A stretch of 63,677 nucleotides of DNA, taken from positions 1 to 63,677 of the forward strand of contig JAEEUS010000009.1 in assembly GCA_016290615.1 (NCBI GenBank), written 5' to 3'. The DNA is from Lachnospiraceae bacterium (lineage in GTDB: Bacteria; Bacillota; Clostridia; Lachnospirales; Lachnospiraceae). Made by a program: the position numbers and the translations under genes. Positions 16,695 through 25,511 of this stretch are shown piece by piece. Each line of letters starts with the position of its first letter. Within the stretch, counting starts at the first letter, position 1. Below the pieces are notes generated by a model that was not told the origin of the DNA, ran no database searches, and saw nothing but the letters and a program-made list of their open reading frames with translations.

Positions 16695-18378
16695 CTTTTC
16701 TTCTGTCTTCTCTTCCCTGATAGTAATTCTTCTTGGCCTCATACATAAGATTGTCGGCCTTCTTTTTTATATCTCCGAGGCTCATGCTCCTGTCATCGCA
16801 GTATACGCTGCCGATAGAAGCGCTGTGGCCTTTCTGTTCTATGAGCTCATTTGCATAGTCAACCTGTCGTTTTATATCCTCTTTACTCGTATCCGGTACA
16901 TATGCCACGAACTCGTCTCCGCCGATACGGAATACGTTTTCATTTCCGAATACTTCCTTAAGAGATTCAGATACATCGGTGATGAGCACATCGCCCTCAT
17001 CATGTCCTTTGGTATCGTTGATATGCTTCAAACCGTTGATATCGCACATGATATATCCGAACGGTTTCGTTCTGTTAAGCTTATTCTTCTCAAAGTCATC
17101 CAGAGCACGTCTGTTTCCGATACCAGTAAGCGAATCCCTGAAGCTGTAGCCGAAGAGCTTTTTCTGCATCGCTCTTTCCTTTTCGATGGTGACATGCTCT
17201 CCTGCCCACCATACGAGAAACTGAAGCAGCATTGCGATCACCCATGTACACAGTCCGACTCTCATGAACGTACCGTTCTGGGTGATGGGATTATCCATGT
17301 AGTAGATAAAGATATCAATGACGCTTCCTATGATGAACATAAGACCGCCGGTGTAAAAATATTTGAGATTTACGCTTATCTCGTTCTTTTTGCAGTATAT
17401 CTCATTATCTATAAGCATGGTCACTATCAGCACAAATATGATTATGTATGAAACATAGCTGTACATGAGAACTCTGTGCATATCCGTCTCAAAGACATAT
17501 CTCATAAGAAGCTGGAAGCTTATTATGAATACCATCACACCGAGTGCTATCTTCGGATAGATCTTTCTCCTAAGGATGGTAACGGAACTTACAAAGCATG
17601 TCAGTGGATATATGACAAGCTCCATAAAGAAGTACTCTATCATCCTGAATCCAATGCTTCTGCCGGTCATAAGCTGCATCATGCCCGACTGGCTGAGACA
17701 CCACAGTCCTCCTAAAAGCGTCGTGACACCGAGCATCGCGATATCATACGGCAGAGCCGATTTATCGGGTATCCATATATATACGGCAAGCATCAGCAGT
17801 CCAAAGAAAATGACAAGGACTGAGAGGAAGCATGCAGGAAACAGTCTTGCAGAGATCTGTCTTAAATAGTTCATTCCGTTTGCAAGACAAAAGCCACCTA
17901 ATCTTCCGCCTGATCTGTCTTCAAATACCGTATCAAGAGTGATCTCGATCGATTTGGAAGCATCGTTTGGGGAAAGATTTATCACGTGATATTTTCTTCC
18001 GTAGCCGTGACCTGTAAGATTCTCTTCGCAATCAAAGCTGTATACTTCTTTTTTGTCTATGCATACCTTAAACTTCGCATTGTCACTCCAGAAGCACAGA
18101 TCCTTGTCAGAGATAAGATCGCTGTTTGCGGGCAGCACGGCTGTAAGCAGTGCTTCTCCGTCATACTCGGAAGCATTAAGCTTGTCCACTTCAACGTGTC
18201 TTGTCTCGCCGTTATCGATAAGCGTCCATTCTTTTGACAGATTGATCACCTTGTCGGCATAAACCTTCTTAAACATGTCAGTCCAAAATGCCATATAAAA
18301 GAGTATGGCACCAAGAACTATGATGTATATGATCGTAAGAATATTTAATTTTTTAAAAGCTGAAACTGGATTTTTCAT
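16687..18378 (-). CDS. Membrane diguanylate cyclase (7TM sensor plus GGDEF)
   Basis: A 563-aa protein: helix at about 12-32, an extracytoplasmic beta-rich region (about 40-175), seven hydrophobic segments (about 185-395) as in 7TM diverse intracellular signalling receptors, then a GGDEF domain with intact RIGGDEF near 484-490. No RxxD inhibitory site precedes it. It should make c-di-GMP in response to an external or membrane cue. It overlaps the EAL gene downstream by 8 nt. There is no Shine-Dalgarno; an extended -10 ends 8 nt before the ATG. Confidence 0.88.
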   Translation of the reverse strand: MKNPVSAFKKLNILTIIYIIVLGAILFYMAFWTDMFKKVYADKVINLSKEWTLIDNGETRHVEVDKLNASEYDGEALLTAVLPANSDLISDKDLCFWSDNAKFKVCIDKKEVYSFDCEENLTGHGYGRKYHVINLSPNDASKSIEITLDTVFEDRSGGRLGGFCLANGMNYLRQISARLFPACFLSVLVIFFGLLMLAVYIWIPDKSALPYDIAMLGVTTLLGGLWCLSQSGMMQLMTGRSIGFRMIEYFFMELVIYPLTCFVSSVTILRRKIYPKIALGVMVFIISFQLLMRYVFETDMHRVLMYSYVSYIIIFVLIVTMLIDNEIYCKKNEISVNLKYFYTGGLMFIIGSVIDIFIYYMDNPITQNGTFMRVGLCTWVIAMLLQFLVWWAGEHVTIEKERAMQKKLFGYSFRDSLTGIGNRRALDDFEKNKLNRTKPFGYIMCDINGLKHINDTKGHDEGDVLITDVSESLKEVFGNENVFRIGGDEFVAYVPDTSKEDIKRQVDYANELIEQKGHSASIGSVYCDDRSMSLGDIKKKADNLMYEAKKNYYQGREDRRKDG

Positions 18379-18386
18379 TACTAACC

Positions 18387-18395
18387 ATTATATCA
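18387..18395 (-). promoter_or_regulatory. Extended -10 promoter of the 7TM-GGDEF gene
   Basis: Minus-strand TGATATAAT is a perfect extended -10. The expected start lies about 0-2 nt before the ATG at 18378, which would give a leaderless or nearly leaderless mRNA. The -35 region is poor, as is common with extended -10 promoters. Confidence 0.65.
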
Positions 18396-18411
18396 CATTT
18401 GTTATTAACTC

Positions 18412-18440
18412 TTGACATACATTTTTCCCAGCGTTAATAT
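18412..18440 (+). promoter_or_regulatory. Promoter of ribU
   Basis: Perfect TTGACA (18412-18417), 17-nt spacer, TAATAT (18435-18440). The start at about 18447 is 10-15 nt before the FMN riboswitch. Confidence 0.85.
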
Positions 18441-18457
18441 TACATCGTTGCAAATAA

Positions 18458-18562
18458 ACTTTCAAGGCAGGGTTAGATTCCCTACCGGCGGTATAGTCCG
18501 CAAGCCACATGGTTGAACCGGTGTGATTCCGGTACCGACGGTATAGTCCGGATGAGAGAAAG
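18458..18562 (+). ncRNA. FMN riboswitch (RFN element)
   Basis: The conserved core is readable: GGCAGGGT, TTCCCTACCGGCGGT, GTGATTCCGGTACCGACGGT and the closing GATGAGAGAAAGG. The last conserved bases run straight into the ribU Shine-Dalgarno (AGAAAGGAG), and there is no room for a separate terminator. The switch therefore probably blocks translation of ribU when FMN is bound. Confidence 0.95.
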
Positions 18563-18570
18563 GAGTTCAA

Positions 18571-19299
18571 ATGAATAATCTCATTAGTCAGATAGCACAG
18601 AATGCTGTCTTCGTGCTGGTATTCGCCGGCGTAATCATTCTCATGTTTTTAATCGCATATGCAGTGGAGAAGCTCATCAAGAAGAAAAACGATGACAAAG
18701 AGCGTATCCTTACAACAAGAAAGGTTGTTGTCATAGGTATGTTTTCGGCATTGTCTACAGTTCTCATGCTCTTTGAGTTTCCGGTGCCCTTTGCACCTCC
18801 CGGTATCTACAAGCTTGACTTTTCAGAGCTTCCCGCGCTTATCGGAGGTTTTGCATTCGGTCCCGTTACAGGCATCATGATCGAGTTCATAAAGGTCCTT
18901 TTAAAGACAGTGATAAAGGGAACATCAACAGCATTTGTCGGTGAGCTCGCAAACTTCTTTGTAGGATGCAGCTTCGTCCTTCCCGCTACCGTTATCTATC
19001 TTGCAAAGAAGAGCAAGGTAAACGCGATAATCTCATGTGCAGTAGGAACACTTGTAATAACCATTGTGGGAAGCTCATTCAACGCTTTCTATCTTCTTCC
19101 CACATTTGCAAAGATGTTCGGCATGGATATAGATACGATCATAGCAATGGGTACAGCCGTAAACAGCCATGTAACAAGCCTGTCAGACTTTATCTTTCTT
19201 ATCGTAGCACCCGTAAACATCCTAAAGGGCGTTATGGTAAGTGTTGTAACACTTTTGATCTACAAGCCCTTAAGCCCTATACTTAAAGGAAAGCACTGA
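18571..19299 (+). CDS. ribU: Riboflavin ECF transporter substrate-binding protein RibU
   Basis: S component of an energy-coupling-factor importer for riboflavin, 242 aa, with about six membrane helices. The typical segment MFSALSTVLMLFEFPVPFAPP...YKLDFSELPALIG (residues about 61-93, split here) identifies the family; an extra N-terminal helix (about 12-32) precedes it. The FMN riboswitch upstream confirms the substrate. The shared ECF energising module (EcfA, EcfA', EcfT) is not in the window and must be encoded elsewhere. Confidence 0.95.
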   Translation: MNNLISQIAQNAVFVLVFAGVIILMFLIAYAVEKLIKKKNDDKERILTTRKVVVIGMFSALSTVLMLFEFPVPFAPPGIYKLDFSELPALIGGFAFGPVTGIMIEFIKVLLKTVIKGTSTAFVGELANFFVGCSFVLPATVIYLAKKSKVNAIISCAVGTLVITIVGSSFNAFYLLPTFAKMFGMDIDTIIAMGTAVNSHVTSLSDFIFLIVAPVNILKGVMVSVVTLLIYKPLSPILKGKH

Positions 19300-19309
19300 A
19301 AATTTAAAG

Positions 19310-19335
19310 AAGTCCTGCAATGCAGGACTTTTTTG
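19310..19335 (+). terminator. ribU terminator
   Basis: An 8-bp stem (AGTCCTGC / GCAGGACT, 3-nt loop) with a run of six T residues, 10 nt after the ribU stop. Confidence 0.9.
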
Positions 19336-19348
19336 TTTGCAAAAGAAT

Positions 19349-19368
19349 ACCCGCAGAGATCTGCGGGT
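19349..19368 (-). terminator. purL-side terminator hairpin
   Basis: ACCCGCAG / CTGCGGGT with a 4-nt loop, between the convergent ribU and purL ends. On the minus strand it is followed by ATTCTTTT, on the plus strand by AGCTTTGTTTTT, so it may work both ways. Confidence 0.7.
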
Positions 19369-19386
19369 AGCTTTGTTTTTCTTATA

Positions 19387-22300
19387 TTACTTGAAATACT
19401 TAACGCCGCTTTCGAATATCTTCATATCCTGTTCGCCGTAGATATTTATGGCTACTGATGCATCACGTCTCTCGGAATGACCCATCTTACCAAAGATACG
19501 TCCGTCAGGTGATGTGATACCTTCGATAGACATATATGAGCCGTTGATGTTGTATTCTTCATCCATGCTCACATTTCCGTCATTATCAGAGTATACAGTT
19601 GCGACCTGTCCGTTTGCGATCAGCTTGTCAAGCCACTGCTTGTTTGCTACGAAACGTCCTTCACCATGGCTGGCGGGTATTACATATGTAGAACCGAGTT
19701 CAGCACCCTGCAGCCAGGGAGACTTGTTGGATACGACCTTGGTGTATACCATCTTTGAAATGTGACGGTTGATCGTATTGTATGTAAGAGTGGGTGAATC
19801 TGCATTCTGACCCGTTATCTCTCCGTTTGGAACAAGTCCGAGCTTTATAAGAGCCTGGAAGCCGTTGCATATTCCGAGGGCAAGTCCGTCTCTTTCGTTA
19901 AGAAGCTTCATGACAGCTTCCTTTAGCATCTCGTTCTGGAATGCGGTCGCGAAGAACTTAGCCGAACCGTCAGGCTCGTCACCTGCCGAGAAGCCGCCGG
20001 GGAACATGATGATCTGAGAAGCATCTATCGCATCCTTGTATGCTTTGAAGCTCTCCTCTATCATCGATCCCGTCATGTTCTTGAATACGACGGTCTTGAC
20101 GTTTGCTCCTGCTCTCTCAAATGCCTTGGTTGAATCATATTCACAGTTTGTTCCGGGCATTACAGGAATGAATACATTGGGCTTTGCAACCTTGTTCTTG
20201 CAGATATATACAGAATCTGCCTTGTAGATCGGCATGTCAACCTTGTCTGTATCCTTAACAGCCTTTGTCGGGAATACCTTTTCAAGTGTACCCTTCCAAG
20301 CCTTGAGTGCCTCATCCATTGAAAGAGAAGCATCCTTATATGTAAATCTTGCATCTGTTGTTACTTCACCGACAACTTCATGATCTATATCTATGTTTGC
20401 TATCAGGTCTGCATCAACCTCTGCAAGGATGTCGCCCATTGCAGGCTCGAAAAGATCCTCAGGCATCAGATCGCTGTCAAACGCAACACCAAGCGAGTTA
20501 CCGAAAGCCATCTTTGCCGCACTTGCCATGATACCGTACATATCAAGAGCGTATGCTGAAACGATAACCTTTTCCTGCTCTAATCTTCTCACTTCATCGA
20601 AGAGCTTCTTGACCTCTTCATATACGGGAACACCGTATTCGTCCTTTTCGATGCTGAAGCGGACAAGCTTGTTGCCTGCCTTCTTAAGCTCGGGAGTAAC
20701 AACATCACCTGTCTTTGCTATATCAACGGCAAAGGATACGAGTGTCGGAGGAACATCGATGTCATTGAATGTTCCGCTCATTGAATCCTTTCCGCCGATA
20801 GAAGGAAGTCCGTATCCGATCTGTGCATCAAATGCACCGAGCAGAGCTGCGAAAGGCTGGCTCCAGCGATCGGGCTTCTCTGACATTCTTCTGAAGTATT
20901 CCTGGAATGTAAATCTTATCTTGCTGTAATCACCGCCGGCTGCAACGATCTTAGCCATAGACTGTGTGATCGCATATATAGCACCGTGATAAGGGCTCCA
21001 GCTTGATACGTAAGGATCAAAGCCGTAGCTCATCATGGTAACGGTATCTGTCTTGCCCTTTAAAACGGGAAGCTTTGCTACCATTGTCTGAGTCTCTGTA
21101 AGCTGTGTCTTTCCGCCGTAAGGCATATATACGCTTGCCGCACCGATAGATGAGTCGAACATCTCAACAAGACCCTTCTGTGAGCATACGTTAAGGTCTG
21201 AGAGTGTATCGAGCATGGCAGCTTTCACATCGCCTGCCTCAACATCTGCGGCAACTTTATCAATAGCGATCTTATCGATCACCTTGTTTTCCTGTGAAGG
21301 AATGTGTACCTGTACATCAGTCTCCTGATGAGCGCCGTTTGTATCAAGGAAGGATCTTGCGATATTTACTATCTCCTTGCCTCTCCACTTAAGTACGAGT
21401 CTTGGCTCCTTTGTAACCTCGGCAACACATACAGCCTCAAGGTTTTCCTCTTCTGCATACTTAAGGAATGTATCCACATCCTTGGGATCTACAACGACTG
21501 CCATTCTCTCCTGGGATTCCGAAATGGCAAGCTCTGTGCCGTCAAGGCCTGCATACTTCTTCGGAACAAGATCAAGGTCAACTGTAAGGCCGGCAGCAAG
21601 TTCACCTATGGCAACACTTACACCGCCTGCACCGAAGTCGTTGCACTTCTTGATAAGAGCAGCAACCTCTTCTCTTCTGAACAGTCTCTGTATCTTACGC
21701 TCTGTGGGAGCATTACCCTTCTGTACCTCTGCACCGCAGGTCTCGATGGAAGCTTCTGTATGAACCTTTGATGAACCTGTAGCACCGCCGCAGCCGTCAC
21801 GTCCGGTCCTTCCGCCGAGCAGTATGATGATATCTCCGGGATCGGAGTTTTCTCTCTTAACACATCTTCTGGGAGCGGCACCCATTACTGCACCGATCTC
21901 CATACGCTTTGCAACGTAATCGGGATGATATATCTCTTTTACATAGCCTGTAGCCAGACCGATCTGGTTACCGTATGATGAATATCCGCTTGCTGCTCCT
22001 CTTACCAGTTTCTTCTGAGAAAGCTTTCCCTTTAATGTTGCGGAAACGGGTACTGTAGGATCTGCGGCGCCTGTTACACGCATTGCCTGGTAAACATAGC
22101 CTCTTCCTGAAAGGGGATCTCTTATCGCACCGCCAAGACATGTGGCAGCGCCACCGAAAGGTTCGATCTCCGTAGGATGGTTATGTGTCTCGTTCTTGAA
22201 GAATACCAGCCATTCCTCGGTAACAACACCGTCCTCGTATTCCATCTCAACGGGAACAACAACCGAGCAGGCATTGATCTCATCGGATACTTCCATATCC

Positions 22301-23172
22301 TCAAGCTTGCCGTCTGCTCTTAACTTCTTCATACCCATAAGGGCAACATCCATAAGACATACGAACTTGTCTTTTCTGTCCTTGTAGATCTCTTCCTTTG
22401 TATCAAGGTAGCTCTGATATGTAGTCTCGATAGGCTCGCGATAGTAGCCGTCATCAAAAGTAATGTTCTTAAGTTCTGTGCTGAATGTAGTATGTCTGCA
22501 GTGATCAGACCAGTATGTATCAAGTACTCTGATCTCTGTCATGCTCGGATCGCGGTTTTCATCATTCTTAAAATAGTTCTGAATATGAAGAAAATCCTTG
22601 AATGTCATTGCAAGTCCGAGGCTGTCATACAATTCCTTTAAAGACTTCTCATCCATGTCTTTAAAGCCGTCAAATATCTTTACATCCGCGGGTTCGTCAT
22701 ACTCGGTAACAAGAGTCTCGGGCTTTGGAGCGTCATTTATCCTTGAATCAACAGGGTTAACGCAGTATGCCTTGATCCTGTCCATATCCTCATCGGATAC
22801 ATTTCCCTTTATGACATATGTGATCGCGCTCTTGACGATGGGCTTTGCATCGGCATCTATAAAGCCTATGCACTGCTCGGCGGAATCTGCTCTCTGGTCA
22901 AACTGTCCGGGAAGGGCTTCAACCGAAAATGCCTTCTCGTCATCAGCTATCGGATAATCCTCCTCATAGTAGTCATCTACCGGAGGCTCGCTGAATATCA
23001 TCTTTATAGCTGTTGAATAAACGTCATCGTTTATTCCTTCAACATCATAGCGGATGAGTTCTCTCACTCCGTCAACCTTGATACCCAGATAGCTTTCGAT
23101 ATCCTCTTTAAGCTCACTAGCCTTTACGGCGTAAGGTACCTTCTTCTCAACATAGATACGTCTTGTCTTCAT
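19387..23172 (-). CDS. purL: Phosphoribosylformylglycinamidine synthase, single-chain form
   Basis: Fourth step of purine synthesis: converts FGAR to FGAM using glutamine and ATP. The 1261-aa chain fuses the synthase and glutaminase parts that many Firmicutes split into PurS, PurL and PurQ. N-terminal PurS-like region (about 1-190), synthase domains with HNHPTEIEPFGGAA and later GGKDSM, and a C-terminal class I glutaminase with nucleophile Cys at about 1102 (GICNGFQ) and the GHSERR histidine at about 1232. AGAGGAA precedes the ATG. It follows a TetR gene by 26 nt with no terminator between, so they may be co-transcribed. Confidence 0.96.
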   Translation of the reverse strand: MKTRRIYVEKKVPYAVKASELKEDIESYLGIKVDGVRELIRYDVEGINDDVYSTAIKMIFSEPPVDDYYEEDYPIADDEKAFSVEALPGQFDQRADSAEQCIGFIDADAKPIVKSAITYVIKGNVSDEDMDRIKAYCVNPVDSRINDAPKPETLVTEYDEPADVKIFDGFKDMDEKSLKELYDSLGLAMTFKDFLHIQNYFKNDENRDPSMTEIRVLDTYWSDHCRHTTFSTELKNITFDDGYYREPIETTYQSYLDTKEEIYKDRKDKFVCLMDVALMGMKKLRADGKLEDMEVSDEINACSVVVPVEMEYEDGVVTEEWLVFFKNETHNHPTEIEPFGGAATCLGGAIRDPLSGRGYVYQAMRVTGAADPTVPVSATLKGKLSQKKLVRGAASGYSSYGNQIGLATGYVKEIYHPDYVAKRMEIGAVMGAAPRRCVKRENSDPGDIIILLGGRTGRDGCGGATGSSKVHTEASIETCGAEVQKGNAPTERKIQRLFRREEVAALIKKCNDFGAGGVSVAIGELAAGLTVDLDLVPKKYAGLDGTELAISESQERMAVVVDPKDVDTFLKYAEEENLEAVCVAEVTKEPRLVLKWRGKEIVNIARSFLDTNGAHQETDVQVHIPSQENKVIDKIAIDKVAADVEAGDVKAAMLDTLSDLNVCSQKGLVEMFDSSIGAASVYMPYGGKTQLTETQTMVAKLPVLKGKTDTVTMMSYGFDPYVSSWSPYHGAIYAITQSMAKIVAAGGDYSKIRFTFQEYFRRMSEKPDRWSQPFAALLGAFDAQIGYGLPSIGGKDSMSGTFNDIDVPPTLVSFAVDIAKTGDVVTPELKKAGNKLVRFSIEKDEYGVPVYEEVKKLFDEVRRLEQEKVIVSAYALDMYGIMASAAKMAFGNSLGVAFDSDLMPEDLFEPAMGDILAEVDADLIANIDIDHEVVGEVTTDARFTYKDASLSMDEALKAWKGTLEKVFPTKAVKDTDKVDMPIYKADSVYICKNKVAKPNVFIPVMPGTNCEYDSTKAFERAGANVKTVVFKNMTGSMIEESFKAYKDAIDASQIIMFPGGFSAGDEPDGSAKFFATAFQNEMLKEAVMKLLNERDGLALGICNGFQALIKLGLVPNGEITGQNADSPTLTYNTINRHISKMVYTKVVSNKSPWLQGAELGSTYVIPASHGEGRFVANKQWLDKLIANGQVATVYSDNDGNVSMDEEYNINGSYMSIEGITSPDGRIFGKMGHSERRDASVAINIYGEQDMKIFESGVKYFK

Positions 23173-23198
23173 TAAATTCCTCTTTCTATAAAAAACAT

Positions 23199-23783
23199 TT
23201 AAGATTCAACGAACTGTGACATGAGATATAGCAGTTCGCTGTCAACTTTTTTCTCACTTAGTCCAAAGCTTGCTCCGCAGGCTTTCATTCCCTCTATCGC
23301 ATACATCATGCTGAGAGCAGTGGCATCGGGATCCATGCAGTCAAACTCCCCGCTTTCGTTTCCGCGTATAAGGATGTTCTTAAGAACTGTAACGGCCGTA
23401 TCAAATTCGCTCTTTGATTCCTTTGAGTCACCGTTTTGTCTGCGGTAGAATGCATACTCGTATTTTGCAGCAGTAAGAGAGTTCTTGCGCTTTAATATCG
23501 CTTTCTTCTGCTCCTTTATAAACCACAAAAGAAGTTCTGATGCCTTGGCATTTGCCAGAAATTCACTGATATCCTTGTTATCGGCATCAGCTTCATCCGC
23601 TGCTTCACAAACTTCCTTAAATATCTCTTCCGTAGAAGAATAATAAAGATATAATCCTCCCCTGCTTATCTGACAGGCTTCGACTATATCTTTCATGGTA
23701 ACACTTCTAAAGCCCTTGTTTGCAAAGACTTCAGTTGCTTTCTCTATGATAAACTTACGTTTACTGTCGCTTTTTTCGCTCAC
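23199..23783 (-). CDS. TetR/AcrR-family transcriptional regulator
   Basis: A 194-aa regulator. The N-terminal helix-turn-helix (about residues 10-55) shows the family pattern: IEKATEVFANKGF, VTMKDIVEACQISRG, then LYLYYSSTEEIF. The C-terminal ligand domain is not specific. The start codon is GTG, overlapping nothing; the site upstream is a weak AGAG. It lies between an uncharacterised gene and purL. Whether it controls purL or itself is unknown; no operator was identified. Confidence 0.88.
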   Translation of the reverse strand: MSEKSDSKRKFIIEKATEVFANKGFRSVTMKDIVEACQISRGGLYLYYSSTEEIFKEVCEAADEADADNKDISEFLANAKASELLLWFIKEQKKAILKRKNSLTAAKYEYAFYRRQNGDSKESKSEFDTAVTVLKNILIRGNESGEFDCMDPDATALSMMYAIEGMKACGASFGLSEKKVDSELLYLMSQFVES

Positions 23784-23808
23784 TTTTATACTCTACTTTC
23801 TTGATTGA

Positions 23809-24279
23809 TCACTGCTCGACCATGCCGTTTAATCCGATGTCATACAATTCCTTTAATCTTGTGACCACGGCAAGGAATACTCCCTTGTCCACAGCTTCGG
23901 ACCACAGTACTGCCTTGGTCCTGCCTCCCATCACATACTTGGACAGGATGCCGCCGATGTTATCCATCTTTAGCATTGTCTGCTTGCTCACGAACTCGAC
24001 CTCGTCTGCTGCGCTCTTTAATCTGTTGCGGCTTATGACATATACATAGTTTCTGTCCATGAACTGGGTATTTTCCGCATCCTTAACGAATCGAAGCAGA
24101 GTTCCGTCATAGATGGGAAAGCTTATGGAATGCTGATCGAGTCCGTCTCCGTGATATATGTCTGAGACCTTGCTCTTGCCGCTCTTTTCCTCAAGCCAGG
24201 GCAGATAAGCTATCAGCTTTTCGATATCGCCCCTGTATTTGTCAAAAACCTCTGTGGCCGTCATCTGTTCAGTAAGCAT
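23809..24279 (-). CDS. Uncharacterised 156-aa cytoplasmic protein
   Basis: I chose ATG 24279 (MLTEQMTATEVF) because GGGAGG lies 6 nt upstream; a longer frame to 24306 lacks one. The chain is soluble and mixed helix and strand, with LIAYLPWLEEKSG near 25-37 and the phrase NYVYVISRNR near the middle. I recall similar short proteins in Lachnospiraceae but know no function. It is 25 nt upstream of the TetR gene, so probably in one transcript with it. Confidence 0.65.
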   Translation of the reverse strand: MLTEQMTATEVFDKYRGDIEKLIAYLPWLEEKSGKSKVSDIYHGDGLDQHSISFPIYDGTLLRFVKDAENTQFMDRNYVYVISRNRLKSAADEVEFVSKQTMLKMDNIGGILSKYVMGGRTKAVLWSEAVDKGVFLAVVTRLKELYDIGLNGMVEQ

Positions 24280-24324
24280 ACGATACCTCCCAAAGAGAAT
24301 GTACATCTTGATCGCTCATGTTAG

Positions 24325-24333
24325 ATTCTATCA
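24325..24333 (-). promoter_or_regulatory. Extended -10 promoter for the 156-aa gene and TetR
   Basis: Minus-strand TGATAGAAT, about 45 nt before the chosen ATG. No good -35 is seen. Confidence 0.45.
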
Positions 24334-24352
24334 TAAACAGAACAAAAAAACA

Positions 24353-24883
24353 TCATTTATCAAGTACAAGCCATGAAAAAATCGTCTTTCTGCCTATATA
24401 GCAGATGATCCTTATCAGAATGACTCCGATCAGTATCCCTATACTGTCTATCATGACATCATGCGGGTCCGATACCCTGCCTGCGACAAAGGACTGATGA
24501 TACTCGTCAAGGTAGGCAAATATCACACAGAATCCCCCGGCAAAGAGTGTCAGTCCTATACCCCTTATCCTGTATACGTAGAGAGGGAGCGACACACTCA
24601 TGGCAAGAAGCATGTATTCGGTCACATGCGCGCCTTTTCTGACATAGGGATGTATATATACGATAAGCTCATTGAGCGTTTCGTTTGAAAAGCCCTTCAT
24701 AAACAGCTTGTTATATATCAGGACAATGTATTTGCTGACAAGCATTGAAAGATGTCCCGAATCCGCGCTGTTTTGCGCACTGAACATGAAGATGACATAC
24801 ATCATGACAATGGCAGGGATGAAACTGAGAGGCTTTAACAGATACCTCAGAGTCTTTTTTATAAATCGAATAAAGTAATACAT
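24353..24883 (-). CDS. VanZ-like membrane protein
   Basis: A 176-aa protein with four to five membrane helices. The family phrase FSAQNSADSG follows the first helix (about residues 34-43), and a conserved KGAHVTEYMLLA stretch (about 82-93) and the YLDEYHQSFVAGRVSD segment (about 123-138) are the VanZ/PhoS-like signature. VanZ gives low-level teicoplanin resistance in one setting; most homologues have no known role. It stands alone, with only a weak ribosome site. Confidence 0.85.
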   Translation of the reverse strand: MYYFIRFIKKTLRYLLKPLSFIPAIVMMYVIFMFSAQNSADSGHLSMLVSKYIVLIYNKLFMKGFSNETLNELIVYIHPYVRKGAHVTEYMLLAMSVSLPLYVYRIRGIGLTLFAGGFCVIFAYLDEYHQSFVAGRVSDPHDVMIDSIGILIGVILIRIICYIGRKTIFSWLVLDK

Positions 24884-24910
24884 AACATATTTTTTCCGTA
24901 TTCAATGACA

Positions 24911-24930
24911 AATCCCGGCTTGCCGGGATT
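24911..24930 (-). terminator. Terminator after the SEC-C gene
   Basis: An 8-bp stem (AATCCCGG / CCGGGATT) with CTTG loop, followed on the minus strand by TTTGTCATTG. It separates the SEC-C gene from the VanZ gene; the T-run is short. Confidence 0.6.
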
Positions 24931-24964
24931 CATCATAGTTACAGATTAAATTCATTTAAAAAGA

Positions 24965-25480
24965 TTATGCGTTCTTTCCGCAGCACTTCTTGTACTTCTT
25001 GCCACTTCCGCACGGACAGGGATCGTTGGGATAGATCTTGGGAGTGTCGTTGACTACTGTAGTCGATCTCTTCTGCTCCTTGTAAAGCTCTTCCTTTTTC
25101 TCTTTTGTAAAGATGTTGTCCCACTGCTCAAGGTTGTAGAGCCAGTCTGCGCTTGCAGCTACCATGTTCTTGTACAGAAGCTCCTTGTCATACTCCAGGG
25201 ATACTTCGGTATCCTCATCCATCTCCTCGATGGGGTTGGGAGTCTTTAAGCTGTCGTTGATACCGTCAAGGAATCCAACCATGTGCATGAGAGAGATATT
25301 ATACTTCTCGGCAAGTTCCTTAACTGTTCCCTTAACTACCTCGTCGGGATTTGTAAGCAGCTTCTCGTATACACCCTTCTCAACGGTGAAGTATTCTGTC
25401 CACAGTCTCTGCAGAGTGCCTTTATCTGTCTGTGAAGAGTATGCAACGTCTCTCCACTTTTCCATCAATGTTTTAGCCAT
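24965..25480 (-). CDS. SEC-C motif protein
   Basis: A 171-aa soluble protein ending in a classic SEC-C zinc-binding tail, [17 protein letters not shown], with two CxC/CC cysteine pairs. The N-terminal 140 residues are helical and acidic and match no enzyme I know. SEC-C tails occur on SecA and on many proteins of unknown role, where they may bind ribosomes or other proteins. It lies 31 nt after the large EAL gene, probably in the same transcript. Confidence 0.8.
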   Translation of the reverse strand: MAKTLMEKWRDVAYSSQTDKGTLQRLWTEYFTVEKGVYEKLLTNPDEVVKGTVKELAEKYNISLMHMVGFLDGINDSLKTPNPIEEMDEDTEVSLEYDKELLYKNMVAASADWLYNLEQWDNIFTKEKKEELYKEQKRSTTVVNDTPKIYPNDPCPCGSGKKYKKCCGKNA

Positions 25481-25511
25481 ATCATTATTTCCTCACTTTA
25501 GTAAAATATGT

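Noticed and set aside
16582-17451. 289-aa plus-strand reading frame
   Set aside because: Antisense to the GGDEF and EAL genes, whose domains are clear; no family resemblance.
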